This document shows positions 8,845-17,736 of a stretch of 64,000 nucleotides of DNA, one piece after another; within the stretch, counting starts at the first letter, position 1, and every line of letters begins with the position of its first letter. Position numbers and translations under genes: made by a program. The notes below the pieces were generated by a model. It made no database searches. It was not told the DNA's origin and was given only the letters and a program-made list of their open reading frames with translations. Location of the stretch: assembly GCF_030254645.1 (NCBI RefSeq), contig NZ_CP116346.1:124001-188000 (forward strand), in the 5' to 3' direction. Origin of the DNA: Paucibacter sediminis (GTDB lineage Bacteria > Pseudomonadota > Gammaproteobacteria > Burkholderiales > Burkholderiaceae_C).

Positions 8845-8975
8845 GTTGGACCCGCCACGCAGCCTGCGTGGCCTGAGCTAGCTTCCGAGCCGCCCCCCGC
8901 GGCCGACGCATTCCCCCGCTGTCACCGGCAAGGCCCGCGCCCTGCCGAGTCTCCACATGCCTGGAATCGTCACTC

Positions 8976-10067
8976 ATGCTCGAAGCAACGCAACAACACC
9001 TGACCCTGTTGCAGACCCTGGGTCTCAACCACAGTCTCCGTTCCCATCTGGCCGGCCTTGACTGGCCCGCCAACACCGACGCGATGCGCGTCGTCGAAGT
9101 GCAGCGCGACCGCGTCCAGCTGCTGGGCGCCCACCAGCGCGCGTGCAGCGCGCGCATCGCGGCCGAACTGCAGCAGGCGCTGCGCGACGAGGGCCAGTCG
9201 CTGGCCGTGGGCGACTGGGTGCTGGCCGGCCCCGACGCCTTCGGCGAGCATTGGGTGCGGGCCCAGGCGCCGCGCCTGAACGCGCTGACCCGCCGCAACC
9301 CCGAGGGCCTGCGCCAGACCCTGGTGGCCAATGTCGACACCGCCCTGCTGGTGATGGGGCTGGACCACGACTTCAACCTGGCGCGCCTGGATCGCTACCT
9401 GGTGCTGACGCATGCCGCCGGCATTGCCAGCGTGGTGGTGCTGAGCAAGGCCGACCGCTGCGCCCAGGTGCAGGCACGTCTGGCCGAAGTGCAGGCCCAC
9501 TTGCGCGCCTGCCGCGAGGGGCCACAGGCGGTGCTGGCGGTGAACGGCACGCAGGCGAGCGCGCGCGAATCGCTCTGGCCCTGGCTGGGCGCGGGCCAGA
9601 CCCTGGTGCTGCTGGGCTCCAGCGGCGCCGGCAAGAGCACGCTCACCAACAGCCTGTGTGACGCGCACTTGCAGGGTACGGGCAGCGTGCGCGAGGACGA
9701 CAGCCGCGGCCGCCACACCACCAGCGTGCGCAGCCTGCACCGCGCGCCCTGCGGTGCCTGCATCATCGACACCCCGGGCCTGCGCGGCCTGCAGCTGGAT
9801 GTCAACCAGCAGGAACTGGCCGAGGCCTTCGACGACATCAGCGGCCTGGCGCCGCAATGCCGCTTCCGCAACTGCAGCCACCAGGACGAGCCGGGCTGCG
9901 CGGTGCGCGATGCCCTCAGCGCCGCCCGGCTGAAGAGCTATCACAAGCTGCAGCGCGAGCTGGGCCGCGAGCAGCGCACGCCGCTGCAGCGCCAGGCCCA
10001 GCTGTCGGAGTGGAAGTCGCGCTCGCGCGAGGCGCGCATCCGCATACGCGCCAAGAGCGGTGGTTAG
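8976..10067 (+). CDS. rsgA: ribosome small-subunit-dependent GTPase RsgA
   Basis: A 363-residue circularly permuted GTPase. After an N-terminal OB-like domain come the G4 motif LSKAD (156-160), then G1 GSSGAGKST (214-222), the RGRHTT switch near 244-249 and G3 DTPGL (265-269). A C-terminal zinc site follows: Cys295, Cys300, His302 and Cys308 (Cx4CxHx5C). This order is diagnostic of RsgA, which helps mature the 30S subunit in the cytoplasm. It is somewhat longer than the E. coli enzyme and may be a second copy, as many betaproteobacteria carry two. It overlaps the convergent DUF1501 gene by 4 bp. Confidence 0.93.
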   Translation: MLEATQQHLTLLQTLGLNHSLRSHLAGLDWPANTDAMRVVEVQRDRVQLLGAHQRACSARIAAELQQALRDEGQSLAVGDWVLAGPDAFGEHWVRAQAPRLNALTRRNPEGLRQTLVANVDTALLVMGLDHDFNLARLDRYLVLTHAAGIASVVVLSKADRCAQVQARLAEVQAHLRACREGPQAVLAVNGTQASARESLWPWLGAGQTLVLLGSSGAGKSTLTNSLCDAHLQGTGSVREDDSRGRHTTSVRSLHRAPCGACIIDTPGLRGLQLDVNQQELAEAFDDISGLAPQCRFRNCSHQDEPGCAVRDALSAARLKSYHKLQRELGREQRTPLQRQAQLSEWKSRSREARIRIRAKSGG

Positions 10068-11407
10068 GCAAAGTAGCCGAGCGTCGGCGTGGCGAAGTTG
10101 GCCAGCTGCGGGAACAGCAGCGGCAGGTCCGCCGCGCCCACGCCCAGCCAGCTCGCCAGCGTCGCGCTCATCTGGTCCACCGCGGTGCTGGGCAGCCAGC
10201 GGCCCTCGTCCGAGACATCGTCGGGGCCGCCCAGCAGCAGCTGCGGCATGCGGCCATAGAGCCCGCGCCTGACCGCCCCGCCCATGATGAGCTGGTGGTT
10301 GCCCCAGGCATGGTCGCTGCCGCCGCCCGAGGCCGGCTGCAGGGTGCGCGCGAAGTCCGAGGCGGTGAAGGTGGTGACCTGCTTGGCCAGGCCCAGCTGC
10401 TGGGTCGCGTCGTAGAAGGACCTGAGCGCCGGCCCCAGCTGGCCGAACAGGTTCTCCTGCTGCGCGAGCTGGTTGTTGTGGGTGTCGAAGCCGCCCAGCG
10501 AGACAAAGAAGATCTGCCGCGTCACCCCCAGGCTGGCGCGCACCTCCAGCAGCTTGGCCACCGTCAGCAGTTGCTGGGCGATGGCGCTGCCCTGGCCGGC
10601 GAACAGGCCCGCCACGCTGCCGGCGGAGGCCAGCGCGCCGTTGAGCGCTTCGCTGGCGCGCAGGGCCTGGTTCAGCACCGCGGCGGCGGCGCGCTGCTCG
10701 GCATTCGCATAAGGCTGCTGCAGCAGGCTGGTGTAGAGGCCGTAGAGCGGGTTGCGTGCCGGGTTGGCGCCGAAGCCCTTGATGGCGAAGTTGCCGCCCG
10801 CGGAGACCGCCAGGCCCTGGCTGCTGGCGCCGTTCATGAAGACGTTGTTGCCGCTCACCGAGATCACCGCGGGCACGGTGCTGGCGGGCTGCAGGTCGGC
10901 GATGCGGCCGCCCCAGCCGCTGCTGCCCTGCGCGCCCGAGCCGCCCTGCTGCCATTGCGCCTGCTGGTCGCTGTGCGAGAACAGATTGCCCGGCACGCCG
11001 CTGCCGCCATTGGCGAACTGCGCCTTGCTGAGCGGCCGCAGCAGCGTGCCCACATTGGCCTGCAGGGCCAGATGGCCCTGGTTCCAGAGCTCGGCCAGCG
11101 GCGCCAGCGCGCCATGCAGGCCCAGCGTCAGGCCGTCCAGCGGCGCCAGGCTGGAGGCCTGCAGCGCCAGCCCGCCGGCGGCGGCATTGCCGCGCGCCTT
11201 CGCATAGGCGGCATAGCCTGCCGCATCCATCGGCACCAGCATGTTGTTGCCGTCGTTGCCGCCGTAGAGGAACACGCAGACCAGGGCGCGGTAGTCGCTG
11301 CCCTGCAGCGGCGCGGCAAGACCCGACCCCAGCGCGAAGGGGCCGGCGGCAGAGAGCGCGGCGGCGCGGGCGAGGAACTGGCGGCGGTTGGCTGTGTAGT
11401 CGCTCAT
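10064..11407 (-). CDS. DUF1501 secreted protein (sulfatase-like fold)
   Basis: A 447-residue DUF1501 protein. The N-terminus has NRRQFLARAAALSAAGPFAL, a twin-arginine-like signal followed by a hydrophobic stretch. Next comes the family signature VFLYGGNDGNNMLVP, and later VSLGGFDTHNNQ and SDFARTL with SDHAWGN, segments of the alkaline-phosphatase/sulfatase superfamily. Substrates are not established. It starts 2 bp after the stop of the DUF1800 gene in the same direction; this gene pair recurs in many bacteria, so the two are co-expressed and probably act together outside the cytoplasm. Confidence 0.9.
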   Translation of the reverse strand: MSDYTANRRQFLARAAALSAAGPFALGSGLAAPLQGSDYRALVCVFLYGGNDGNNMLVPMDAAGYAAYAKARGNAAAGGLALQASSLAPLDGLTLGLHGALAPLAELWNQGHLALQANVGTLLRPLSKAQFANGGSGVPGNLFSHSDQQAQWQQGGSGAQGSSGWGGRIADLQPASTVPAVISVSGNNVFMNGASSQGLAVSAGGNFAIKGFGANPARNPLYGLYTSLLQQPYANAEQRAAAAVLNQALRASEALNGALASAGSVAGLFAGQGSAIAQQLLTVAKLLEVRASLGVTRQIFFVSLGGFDTHNNQLAQQENLFGQLGPALRSFYDATQQLGLAKQVTTFTASDFARTLQPASGGGSDHAWGNHQLIMGGAVRRGLYGRMPQLLLGGPDDVSDEGRWLPSTAVDQMSATLASWLGVGAADLPLLFPQLANFATPTLGYFA

Positions 11408-11408
11408 C

Positions 11409-13064
11409 TCAGTGCTCCACCAGATACTCAGGGGACATGACGGCCAGGAACAGCGCCGCCCGGGCGCGCTCCAAGGGCTTGCCCGCGGGCGCGAGCTGCG
11501 CGGCTTTCAAGAGCGCCTGCTCCAGGCTGCTGCTCATGCGGCCGGCGAACAGCACGCGCCTGATCTCCTTCACCAGGGCCGCGGGGTCGGCCGCCAGGGC
11601 CTGCCAGCGCGTCAGGTCGATCTTGCTGCCGGTGCTGCCGGCGACCTTGTCGTCGGGCGGCACGCCCTTGCCGTTCAGCGCGGTCGCGAACATCCCGCTG
11701 AGCCGGAAGGCGGCGCTGGCATTGAAGACACCGAAGGCCGGGCCATCCAGGCTCGGATCGTCGGGCAGGTCGTAATCGGGCGGGAAGAAGTTGAACACCG
11801 AGGGCGGGCTGTAGATCGGCTGGCCCAGCGCCGCGGCCTGGCCGCGCAGCCAGACGCCATCGCTCTCGCCGCCGAGGGCACGGAACAGATGCGTCAGCTG
11901 CAGGATCGGTTCGCGCAGCTTGCCGAAGTTCTGCGGCTGCGGCGGGGCGCTGGCCTCGGGGTCCAGCAAGATGGCGCTGAGCGTGGCCTTCATGTCGCCG
12001 CGCGCCGACCCACCCTGAGCGCCGGAGCTGCCATTGAAGGCGGCCGCCACGCGCGCCACATAGGCCGGGCTGGGGTTGGCGGTGACGAGCTGCTGGATCA
12101 GCTGCCGGCCGATGAAGGGGCCGACATTCGGATGCCTGAAGACGTTGTCAAGGGCGGCCTCTAGATCGGCCGCGGCGCCCTGCCCCGCCGGCAGGGTCTG
12201 CCCCAGCAGCAGCTGCTTGGCGCCCAGGTCGTGGTGGGCGGCATAGGCCAGCATGGGGCCGCTGAAGTTGGGCGGATTCGGGAACCTGTCGCGCCCGCCG
12301 GGGCGCGGCGGATAGCTCCAGCCGGTGAACACATGGGCAAAGCCCTCCACCACCTCCTGGTCGTAGCTGGGCAGGGGCAGGCCACGGGCGTCGAGCTGCT
12401 GGCTGCCGTCCGGGTTCAGCTGCCACAGGCCGATGCTGAACAGCTGCAGCAGCTCGCGCGCATAGTTCTCGTTGGGCGCGATGCCCTTGGCCGGATTGGG
12501 CTTGTCGTTGTTGGCCATGTTGAGGAAGCGGCCCATCGCCGGGCTCAGCGTCACCTCACGCAGGATGTCGCGGAAATTGCCGAAGGCATGGCCGAGGAAG
12601 ATGCGCTCGTAGTTGGCCATCGCATAGGGCAGCCTGATCTGCTGGCCCGACACCACCAGGATCTGGCTCAGCGCCAGGGCGGTGCGCTGGCGCAGTTGGT
12701 CGGGCCCGCCGAGCGCGTTGCGGAAGAACTGCAGCTGCAAGGGGAACAGGCTGTAGTTGTCGCGCTTGCAACCGGGCGGCGCGCCCTCCGGGCAGCCGAT
12801 CTTGGCGTTGACGTCCACCGCGACGATGCCGACGAAGTCCGAGGCCGGCTGAGCGAACTGCTCCTGCAGCCAGGCCGCCTTGCCGCTGGCCATCAGCGCC
12901 TGGGTGCTAGCCTCGGTGGGCCCGAAGCTGGCCTGGGCCAGGAAGCGCCGCGCCTCGCCCTCGTCGAGGCCGGCCGCCCGCGCGCCGGCCATCATCGTCA
13001 GCAGCATCGGCGCGCCGAGGGCGCAGGCGCAGATCGCGCGGCGGGTTGTCAGGAGCAAGGTCAT
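11409..13064 (-). CDS. DUF1800 secreted protein
   Basis: A 551-residue DUF1800 protein with a signal peptide (CACALGAPMLLTMMAGARA). Typical segments are EARRFLAQASFGPT near residue 37, NENYARELLQLFSIGLWQLN in the middle, EVVEGFAHVFTGW, and a late IYSPPSVFNFFPPDYD. The function of the family is unknown; it is nearly always paired with a DUF1501 gene, as it is here. The two are likely transcribed together from a promoter in the 117 bp before the divergent D-aminopeptidase-like gene. Confidence 0.9.
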   Translation of the reverse strand: MTLLLTTRRAICACALGAPMLLTMMAGARAAGLDEGEARRFLAQASFGPTEASTQALMASGKAAWLQEQFAQPASDFVGIVAVDVNAKIGCPEGAPPGCKRDNYSLFPLQLQFFRNALGGPDQLRQRTALALSQILVVSGQQIRLPYAMANYERIFLGHAFGNFRDILREVTLSPAMGRFLNMANNDKPNPAKGIAPNENYARELLQLFSIGLWQLNPDGSQQLDARGLPLPSYDQEVVEGFAHVFTGWSYPPRPGGRDRFPNPPNFSGPMLAYAAHHDLGAKQLLLGQTLPAGQGAAADLEAALDNVFRHPNVGPFIGRQLIQQLVTANPSPAYVARVAAAFNGSSGAQGGSARGDMKATLSAILLDPEASAPPQPQNFGKLREPILQLTHLFRALGGESDGVWLRGQAAALGQPIYSPPSVFNFFPPDYDLPDDPSLDGPAFGVFNASAAFRLSGMFATALNGKGVPPDDKVAGSTGSKIDLTRWQALAADPAALVKEIRRVLFAGRMSSSLEQALLKAAQLAPAGKPLERARAALFLAVMSPEYLVEH

Positions 13065-13181
13065 GGACGCCTCCGTTTGTGCGCATGGTAGAAAAGTCGC
13101 CGGCTGTTGGTGCGCTTGCCGGTGTAATGATGTGTGAAGTTGCGCCAGCCCGGCGCCGCCCCCTCACTGGCGCCCATCACC

Positions 13182-14750
13182 ATGAGCACGCTGCCGACCC
13201 GCATCGACGGCCATCTGGCCGCCCTCACCCGCCCGCAGAGCCCCGGCCATGCGGTGGCTGTGGCACGCCACGGCGAGCTGCTCTACGCCAGCGGCCATGG
13301 CCTGGCCAGCCTGGAGCAGCGCAGCGGCATCGGCGCGGAGACGCTGTTCCGCATCGCCTCGGTGAGCAAGCAATTCACCGTGGCGGCCGGCCTGCAACTG
13401 GCCGCCCAGGGCCGGCTCGATCTGGGCGCCGATGCGCGCGGCATGCTGCCCGAGCTGGCGCAGCTGCCGCAGGCCGTGACGGTGGACCAGCTGATGCGCA
13501 ACTGCAGCGGCCTGCCCGACTTCCTGGAGCTGCTGCGCCTGGGTGGCGTGGGCCTCGAACACCTGACCCGCCGCGCCAGCATGGCCGCGGCGCTGGCGCG
13601 CAACCGCCACCTCAACAGCGCGCCGGGCAGCCGCTTCCTCTACTGCAACAGCAACTACCTGCTGCTGGGCCTGCTGGTGGAGCGACTCAGCGGCCAGAGC
13701 CTGGGCGACTATCTGCAACAGGCCATCTTCGCCCCGCTGGGCATGGCGCAGACCCGCATGGTGGTGCCCTGCGACCTGGCCCTGCCGGGCCTGGCCGCAC
13801 CCTATCTGCGTCAGGCCGATGGCGGCTACCGCCGCGCCCTGCATGGCTTCGAGCATGGCGGCGAGGGCGGCCTGGTCTCCAATGTGCTGGACCTGACGCA
13901 CTGGGCCCAGGCCCTGCTGGCGCCGCCGCCCGAACTGGCCGCCCTGGCCGAGGCGCTGATGGCGCCCACCTTGCTGAGCGGCAATCAACCTGCCGCCTAT
14001 GCGCGTGGCCTCGAACACAGCCAGTGGCGCGGCCATGCCTGCGTGGGCCATGGCGGGCTCTGGCCGGGCTACCGCAGCGAGTTCCTGCTGCTGCCGGCCG
14101 AGGGCCTGAGCATCGTCGTGATCAGCAACGACAGCGGCAGCAACCCCTACAAGCTCGCCCGCGAGCTGTTGGACCTGGTGCTGCCGCCCGCTGCCATGGC
14201 CAAGGCGGCGGCACCTGATTGGGCGGGCGAGTGGATCAACGCCGAGGCCGGCTTGCTGCTGGGCCTGCAGCAGGGCCCCGGCACGCACCTGACGGCGCAG
14301 CAATGGGGCCTGAGCTTCGAGCTCTACCCCGAGGCCGATGGCAGCTGGCTGCCGCTGCGCGGTGCCTATGAGTTCCGCCTGCGCGCCGGCACCGGAGGCA
14401 CGCTGCTGCTGGACAGCGGCGCCGGCCAGCAACATCAGTTGCAGCCCCTGGGCCAGCGCGCCGGCCTGCCCGCGGGCCTGGCCGGCCGCTGGCATTGCCC
14501 GGACATCGCCAGCACCTGGCAGATCGCCGAAGACGGCAGCGTGACAGTCGAGGGCCCGCTGATGCGCAGCCCGCAGCCCTGGCAGTTGCTGGGCCTCAGC
14601 GACACGTTGATGGAGCTGCGCGCGCCGGGCTACTGGATGAGCAGCAGCCAGCTGCTGCGCGTGGCCGAGCGTGCCGCCGATGGCCGCATCCTCGGCCTCA
14701 GCCTGGACTGCAGCCGCATCCGCGGCCTGCGTTTCAGCCCGCTGCCCTGA
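13182..14750 (+). CDS. D-aminopeptidase-like serine hydrolase (penicillin-binding fold)
   Basis: A 522-residue serine beta-lactamase-family hydrolase. The motifs are S-x-x-K at Ser60-Val-Ser-Lys63, Y-x-N at Tyr154-Cys-Asn156, and H-G-G at 290-292. These positions and the total length nearly coincide with the characterised D-aminopeptidase DAP (520 residues; Ser62, Lys65, Tyr153, His287). Two C-terminal beta-barrel domains follow from about residue 335. No clear signal peptide is seen, so a cytoplasmic enzyme releasing N-terminal D-residues is plausible. The ATG at 13182 is chosen because residues before it do not fit the family. An esterase or DD-peptidase remains possible. Confidence 0.8.
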   Translation: MSTLPTRIDGHLAALTRPQSPGHAVAVARHGELLYASGHGLASLEQRSGIGAETLFRIASVSKQFTVAAGLQLAAQGRLDLGADARGMLPELAQLPQAVTVDQLMRNCSGLPDFLELLRLGGVGLEHLTRRASMAAALARNRHLNSAPGSRFLYCNSNYLLLGLLVERLSGQSLGDYLQQAIFAPLGMAQTRMVVPCDLALPGLAAPYLRQADGGYRRALHGFEHGGEGGLVSNVLDLTHWAQALLAPPPELAALAEALMAPTLLSGNQPAAYARGLEHSQWRGHACVGHGGLWPGYRSEFLLLPAEGLSIVVISNDSGSNPYKLARELLDLVLPPAAMAKAAAPDWAGEWINAEAGLLLGLQQGPGTHLTAQQWGLSFELYPEADGSWLPLRGAYEFRLRAGTGGTLLLDSGAGQQHQLQPLGQRAGLPAGLAGRWHCPDIASTWQIAEDGSVTVEGPLMRSPQPWQLLGLSDTLMELRAPGYWMSSSQLLRVAERAADGRILGLSLDCSRIRGLRFSPLP

Positions 14751-14873
14751 ACGCGACAGCACTGTAAAGAAGTTAAAAAGCCCGGCCTGGCCTTCGGGTG
14801 CCGGCGCCGCTGCGTGCGATGCTTCGCCACCTTGCCGGCCCCCGCCCTGCATTCACCCACCCACTCACGCACG

Positions 14874-17141
14874 ATGCGCCGTCTCCTTCCCCTGCAACTC
14901 GCCCTGGCCTGCGCACCCGCGCTGGCGCAGCAGGCCGAACCGCCCGCGGCCGCGGCCAGCGCAACCGCCGCCAAGCCCCGCCCGGCCGCCAAGCCGCCCA
15001 CCGAACAGCTGAACCGCGTGGAGGTCCAGGGCGGGCCCAGCGATGACGCGCTGCGACGCGGCGCCACCGCCGCCAAGATCATCATCGGCCGCGAGGAGAT
15101 CGAGCGCTATGGCGACTCCACCATGGGCGAGGTGCTGAAGCGCCTGCCCGGCGTCACCACCGGCGGCCGGCCCGGCCGCGGCGGCGAGATCCGCATGCGC
15201 GGCATGGGCGGCGGCTATACCCAGATCCTGGTGAACGGCGAGCGCATGCCGCCGGGCTTCGCGCTCGACCAATTGCCGCCCGAGCAGGTGGAGCGCATCG
15301 AGGTGATGCGCGCGCCGACCGCCGAGTACGGCGCACGCGCGGTGGCCGGCACCATCAACATCGTGCTGCGCGAGGCGCTGCAAAAGCGCATCAACGACAT
15401 CAAGCTCGGCTTCGGCGCCGAGCGCGGCCGCATCAGCCCCGGCATCAGCTGGACCCGCAACGACAAGCTCGACGAGCGCGGCGGCGCCTACAACCTGAAC
15501 GTGAGCCTGCTCAATGGCAGGCGCCTGGACGACATCAACAACCGCACGCGCAGCACCGACCTGGCCAGCGGCCAGCAGAGCCTGCGCAGCCTGAGCGGCC
15601 AGACCGAGGGCGAGACCCGCGGCCTGCACGCCGCCGGCCGCATCCAATGGCGCCTGGGCGGTGGCGACACGCTGGCCCTGCAGAGCTTTCTGGTGGCCAA
15701 CGAGAACGACAGCGAAAGCCATGCGCTGCAAACGCCCCCCCAGGCCTTTGATGTGGCCGATACCAGCAGCCACAACCGCTTCACCATGCTGCGCCTGGGC
15801 CCGCAATGGCAGACCCGGCTGGACGAGAGCACGCGCCTGGAGCTGCGCGCCGGCTTGGGCGCCGGCCGGGGCAAGGGCCACAGCCTGCGCCAGGAATACC
15901 TGCGTGGCGCCGACGGCAGCCTGCTGCCCGCGCGCACGCAGGACGACCGCACCGACAGCGATGACCGCAGCTGGAGCCTCAACGGCAAGCTCTCGCGCCA
16001 GCTAGAGAATGAGCACAGCCTGGTGGCCGGCCTGGAGGCCGAGAGCACGCGCCGCGACCAGACCCGCATCTGCCTGGAGAACGGCCTGGCCTGCCACAAC
16101 CTGCTGGACTTCGGCGACGAGCTCTCCGCGTCCACGCTGCGCCTGGCCGCCTATGCGCAGGACGAGTGGAGCGTGGGCAAGCAATGGGCCTTCTATGCTG
16201 GCCTGCGCTGGGAGGGCATAGCGACCAAGAGCACCGCCGCCAGCTACAGCGTCAGCAACAAGTCCGGCGTCTGGACGCCGCTCCTGCATGCGGTCTGGAA
16301 ATTCGATGAAAAGAGCCGCGACCAGATCCGCATGAGCCTGACGCGCAGCTACAAATCACCCCAGCTGCAGGACCTGATCGCAAAGCCCAGCATCAACAAC
16401 ACCAATGGCTCCTGCCCGCTGGCCGGCCAGCTCTGCGGCCCCAACACCCCCGACCAGCCCGACCGTGCCGGCAACCCCGAGCTGCGCCCCGAACTGGCCA
16501 CCGGCATCGACATCGCCTACGAGACCTATCTCAGCAAGGGCGGGGTGCTGAGCGCCAACCTGTTCGTGCGCCGCATCAAGGACCTGATCCGCAGCAATCC
16601 GCAGCTCGAGACGGTGGGCTGGGCCAGCGAGCCGCGCTGGATCACGCGGCCGCGCAATATCGGCCAGGCCCGCACCATGGGCCTGGAACTGGAGGCCAAG
16701 TTCCGCCTCGACGAATGGTGGGACGAGGCCTGGCCGGTGGCGCTGCGCAGCAATCTGAGCCTGTTCAGCTCCAGGGTGGATGGCATCCCCGGGCCCGACA
16801 ACCGGCTCGACCAGCAGCCGCGCGCCACCGCCAACCTGGGCGCCGACTACCGTCTGCGCAGCCTGCCGCTGACCCTGGGCGCCACGCTCAACTGGACGCC
16901 CGCCAACACCATCCAGCAAAGCGCGCTGCAGCAGAGCCAGACCACGCGCAAGCTGGTAGCCGATGCCTTCGCGATGTGGAGCTTCAACCCGAATGCGCAG
17001 CTGCGCCTGTCGGGCAGCAATGTGGCGCCGCTGGACTACAGCAGCGCCACCTTGTTCAATACCGCCAGCCAGCAGATCGCCAGCGAGAGCGCGGGCCGCA
17101 GCTACACGCAATGGCAGCTGCGCCTGGAACTGAAGGTCTAG
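14874..17141 (+). CDS. TonB-dependent outer-membrane receptor
   Basis: A 755-residue receptor. The start at 14874 gives MRRLLPLQLALACAPALA, a proper signal peptide; an earlier in-frame start would spoil it. The plug domain covers about 65-165 (GEVLKRLPGVTTGG, IRMRGMGGGYTQILVNGERMPPGF, VERIEVMRAPTAEYGARAVAGTINIVL), followed by a 22-strand barrel ending in LRLELKV. It probably imports a siderophore or another large substrate; no specificity can be read. It stands alone, with no FecIR-type regulators nearby. Its last 4 bp overlap the convergent cold-shock-domain gene. Confidence 0.92.
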   Translation: MRRLLPLQLALACAPALAQQAEPPAAAASATAAKPRPAAKPPTEQLNRVEVQGGPSDDALRRGATAAKIIIGREEIERYGDSTMGEVLKRLPGVTTGGRPGRGGEIRMRGMGGGYTQILVNGERMPPGFALDQLPPEQVERIEVMRAPTAEYGARAVAGTINIVLREALQKRINDIKLGFGAERGRISPGISWTRNDKLDERGGAYNLNVSLLNGRRLDDINNRTRSTDLASGQQSLRSLSGQTEGETRGLHAAGRIQWRLGGGDTLALQSFLVANENDSESHALQTPPQAFDVADTSSHNRFTMLRLGPQWQTRLDESTRLELRAGLGAGRGKGHSLRQEYLRGADGSLLPARTQDDRTDSDDRSWSLNGKLSRQLENEHSLVAGLEAESTRRDQTRICLENGLACHNLLDFGDELSASTLRLAAYAQDEWSVGKQWAFYAGLRWEGIATKSTAASYSVSNKSGVWTPLLHAVWKFDEKSRDQIRMSLTRSYKSPQLQDLIAKPSINNTNGSCPLAGQLCGPNTPDQPDRAGNPELRPELATGIDIAYETYLSKGGVLSANLFVRRIKDLIRSNPQLETVGWASEPRWITRPRNIGQARTMGLELEAKFRLDEWWDEAWPVALRSNLSLFSSRVDGIPGPDNRLDQQPRATANLGADYRLRSLPLTLGATLNWTPANTIQQSALQQSQTTRKLVADAFAMWSFNPNAQLRLSGSNVAPLDYSSATLFNTASQQIASESAGRSYTQWQLRLELKV

Positions 17142-17551
17142 TGCTTCTTGGCGGCAGGCGCCTTGGCCGCCACGGGCGCCAACTGCGCCAGCCGTTCGGG
17201 CTCCTGCGACTGCGAGAGCTGCATCCAGCCCAGCAGGCCGGCGCTGGCCGCCAGGGCCAGCCCCAGCGCCAGGCCCCAGGCCGGGCGCTGACGCTGCACG
17301 CGCCGCGGCGGTGCCGGCGTGGCCCAGGCCTGGTTGACGACGCGCCTGCTGCGCTGCACCTTGACGGCCTGCTTGCGTCCGTCACGCCCGGTCACAATTT
17401 CGAAGCTCAGCCACTCGTCCTGGGTGGGGGGTGCGGCATCCGTTGGGAAGGCCGAGATGTGCACAAATACCGGCTGACCGCCGTTCTCGGGATCAACCAG
17501 GCCGTGACCGCGCTCCGCATTCCAAACCTTCAATGTGCCTACGAATCTCAT
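17138..17551 (-). CDS. cold-shock-domain protein with C-terminal membrane helix
   Basis: A 137-residue protein. Residues 1-65 form a cold-shock domain: MRFVGTLKVWNAERGHGLV and GGQPVFVHISAF, matching the RNP1 and RNP2 positions, although the usual aromatic GFGFI is reduced to GHGLV. A basic linker then leads to one membrane helix near 100-117 (WGLALGLALAASAGLLGW) and an Ala/Lys tail. Proteins of this shape are common in Burkholderiales; nucleic-acid binding at the membrane is the inference. The start at 17551 is chosen because the cold-shock fold begins there. Confidence 0.85.
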   Translation of the reverse strand: MRFVGTLKVWNAERGHGLVDPENGGQPVFVHISAFPTDAAPPTQDEWLSFEIVTGRDGRKQAVKVQRSRRVVNQAWATPAPPRRVQRQRPAWGLALGLALAASAGLLGWMQLSQSQEPERLAQLAPVAAKAPAAKKH

Positions 17552-17736
17552 GATGGTCCCCAACAAGGCTGGGGCGCTCCGGGCTGGAGCCGCCTCCGTC
17601 AGGCCGTCGTCGCGGCCCATGGAACGCATCATGAGGCGTGCGGCGCGATGGCCTGCAACAGCCTGTAAGTAGTGCAATCTGGGCCGGGCCTGCCAGGCCC
17701 TAAGATCGGCGCGCCGCTGACGGCGTCCCAAGTGAG

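Larger units (their letters stand above)
8488..8975. other. 488-bp stretch without a recognised gene
   Basis: This gap lies between the leftward MFS gene and rightward rsgA. It is AT-richer at its left end (8490-8560). It contains an intrinsic terminator at 8652-8681 that belongs to no visible gene and a 19-codon ORF with a good Shine-Dalgarno at 8785. The stretch 8530-8650 could be a small RNA or leader, but no named RNA family could be recognised. Confidence 0.6.
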
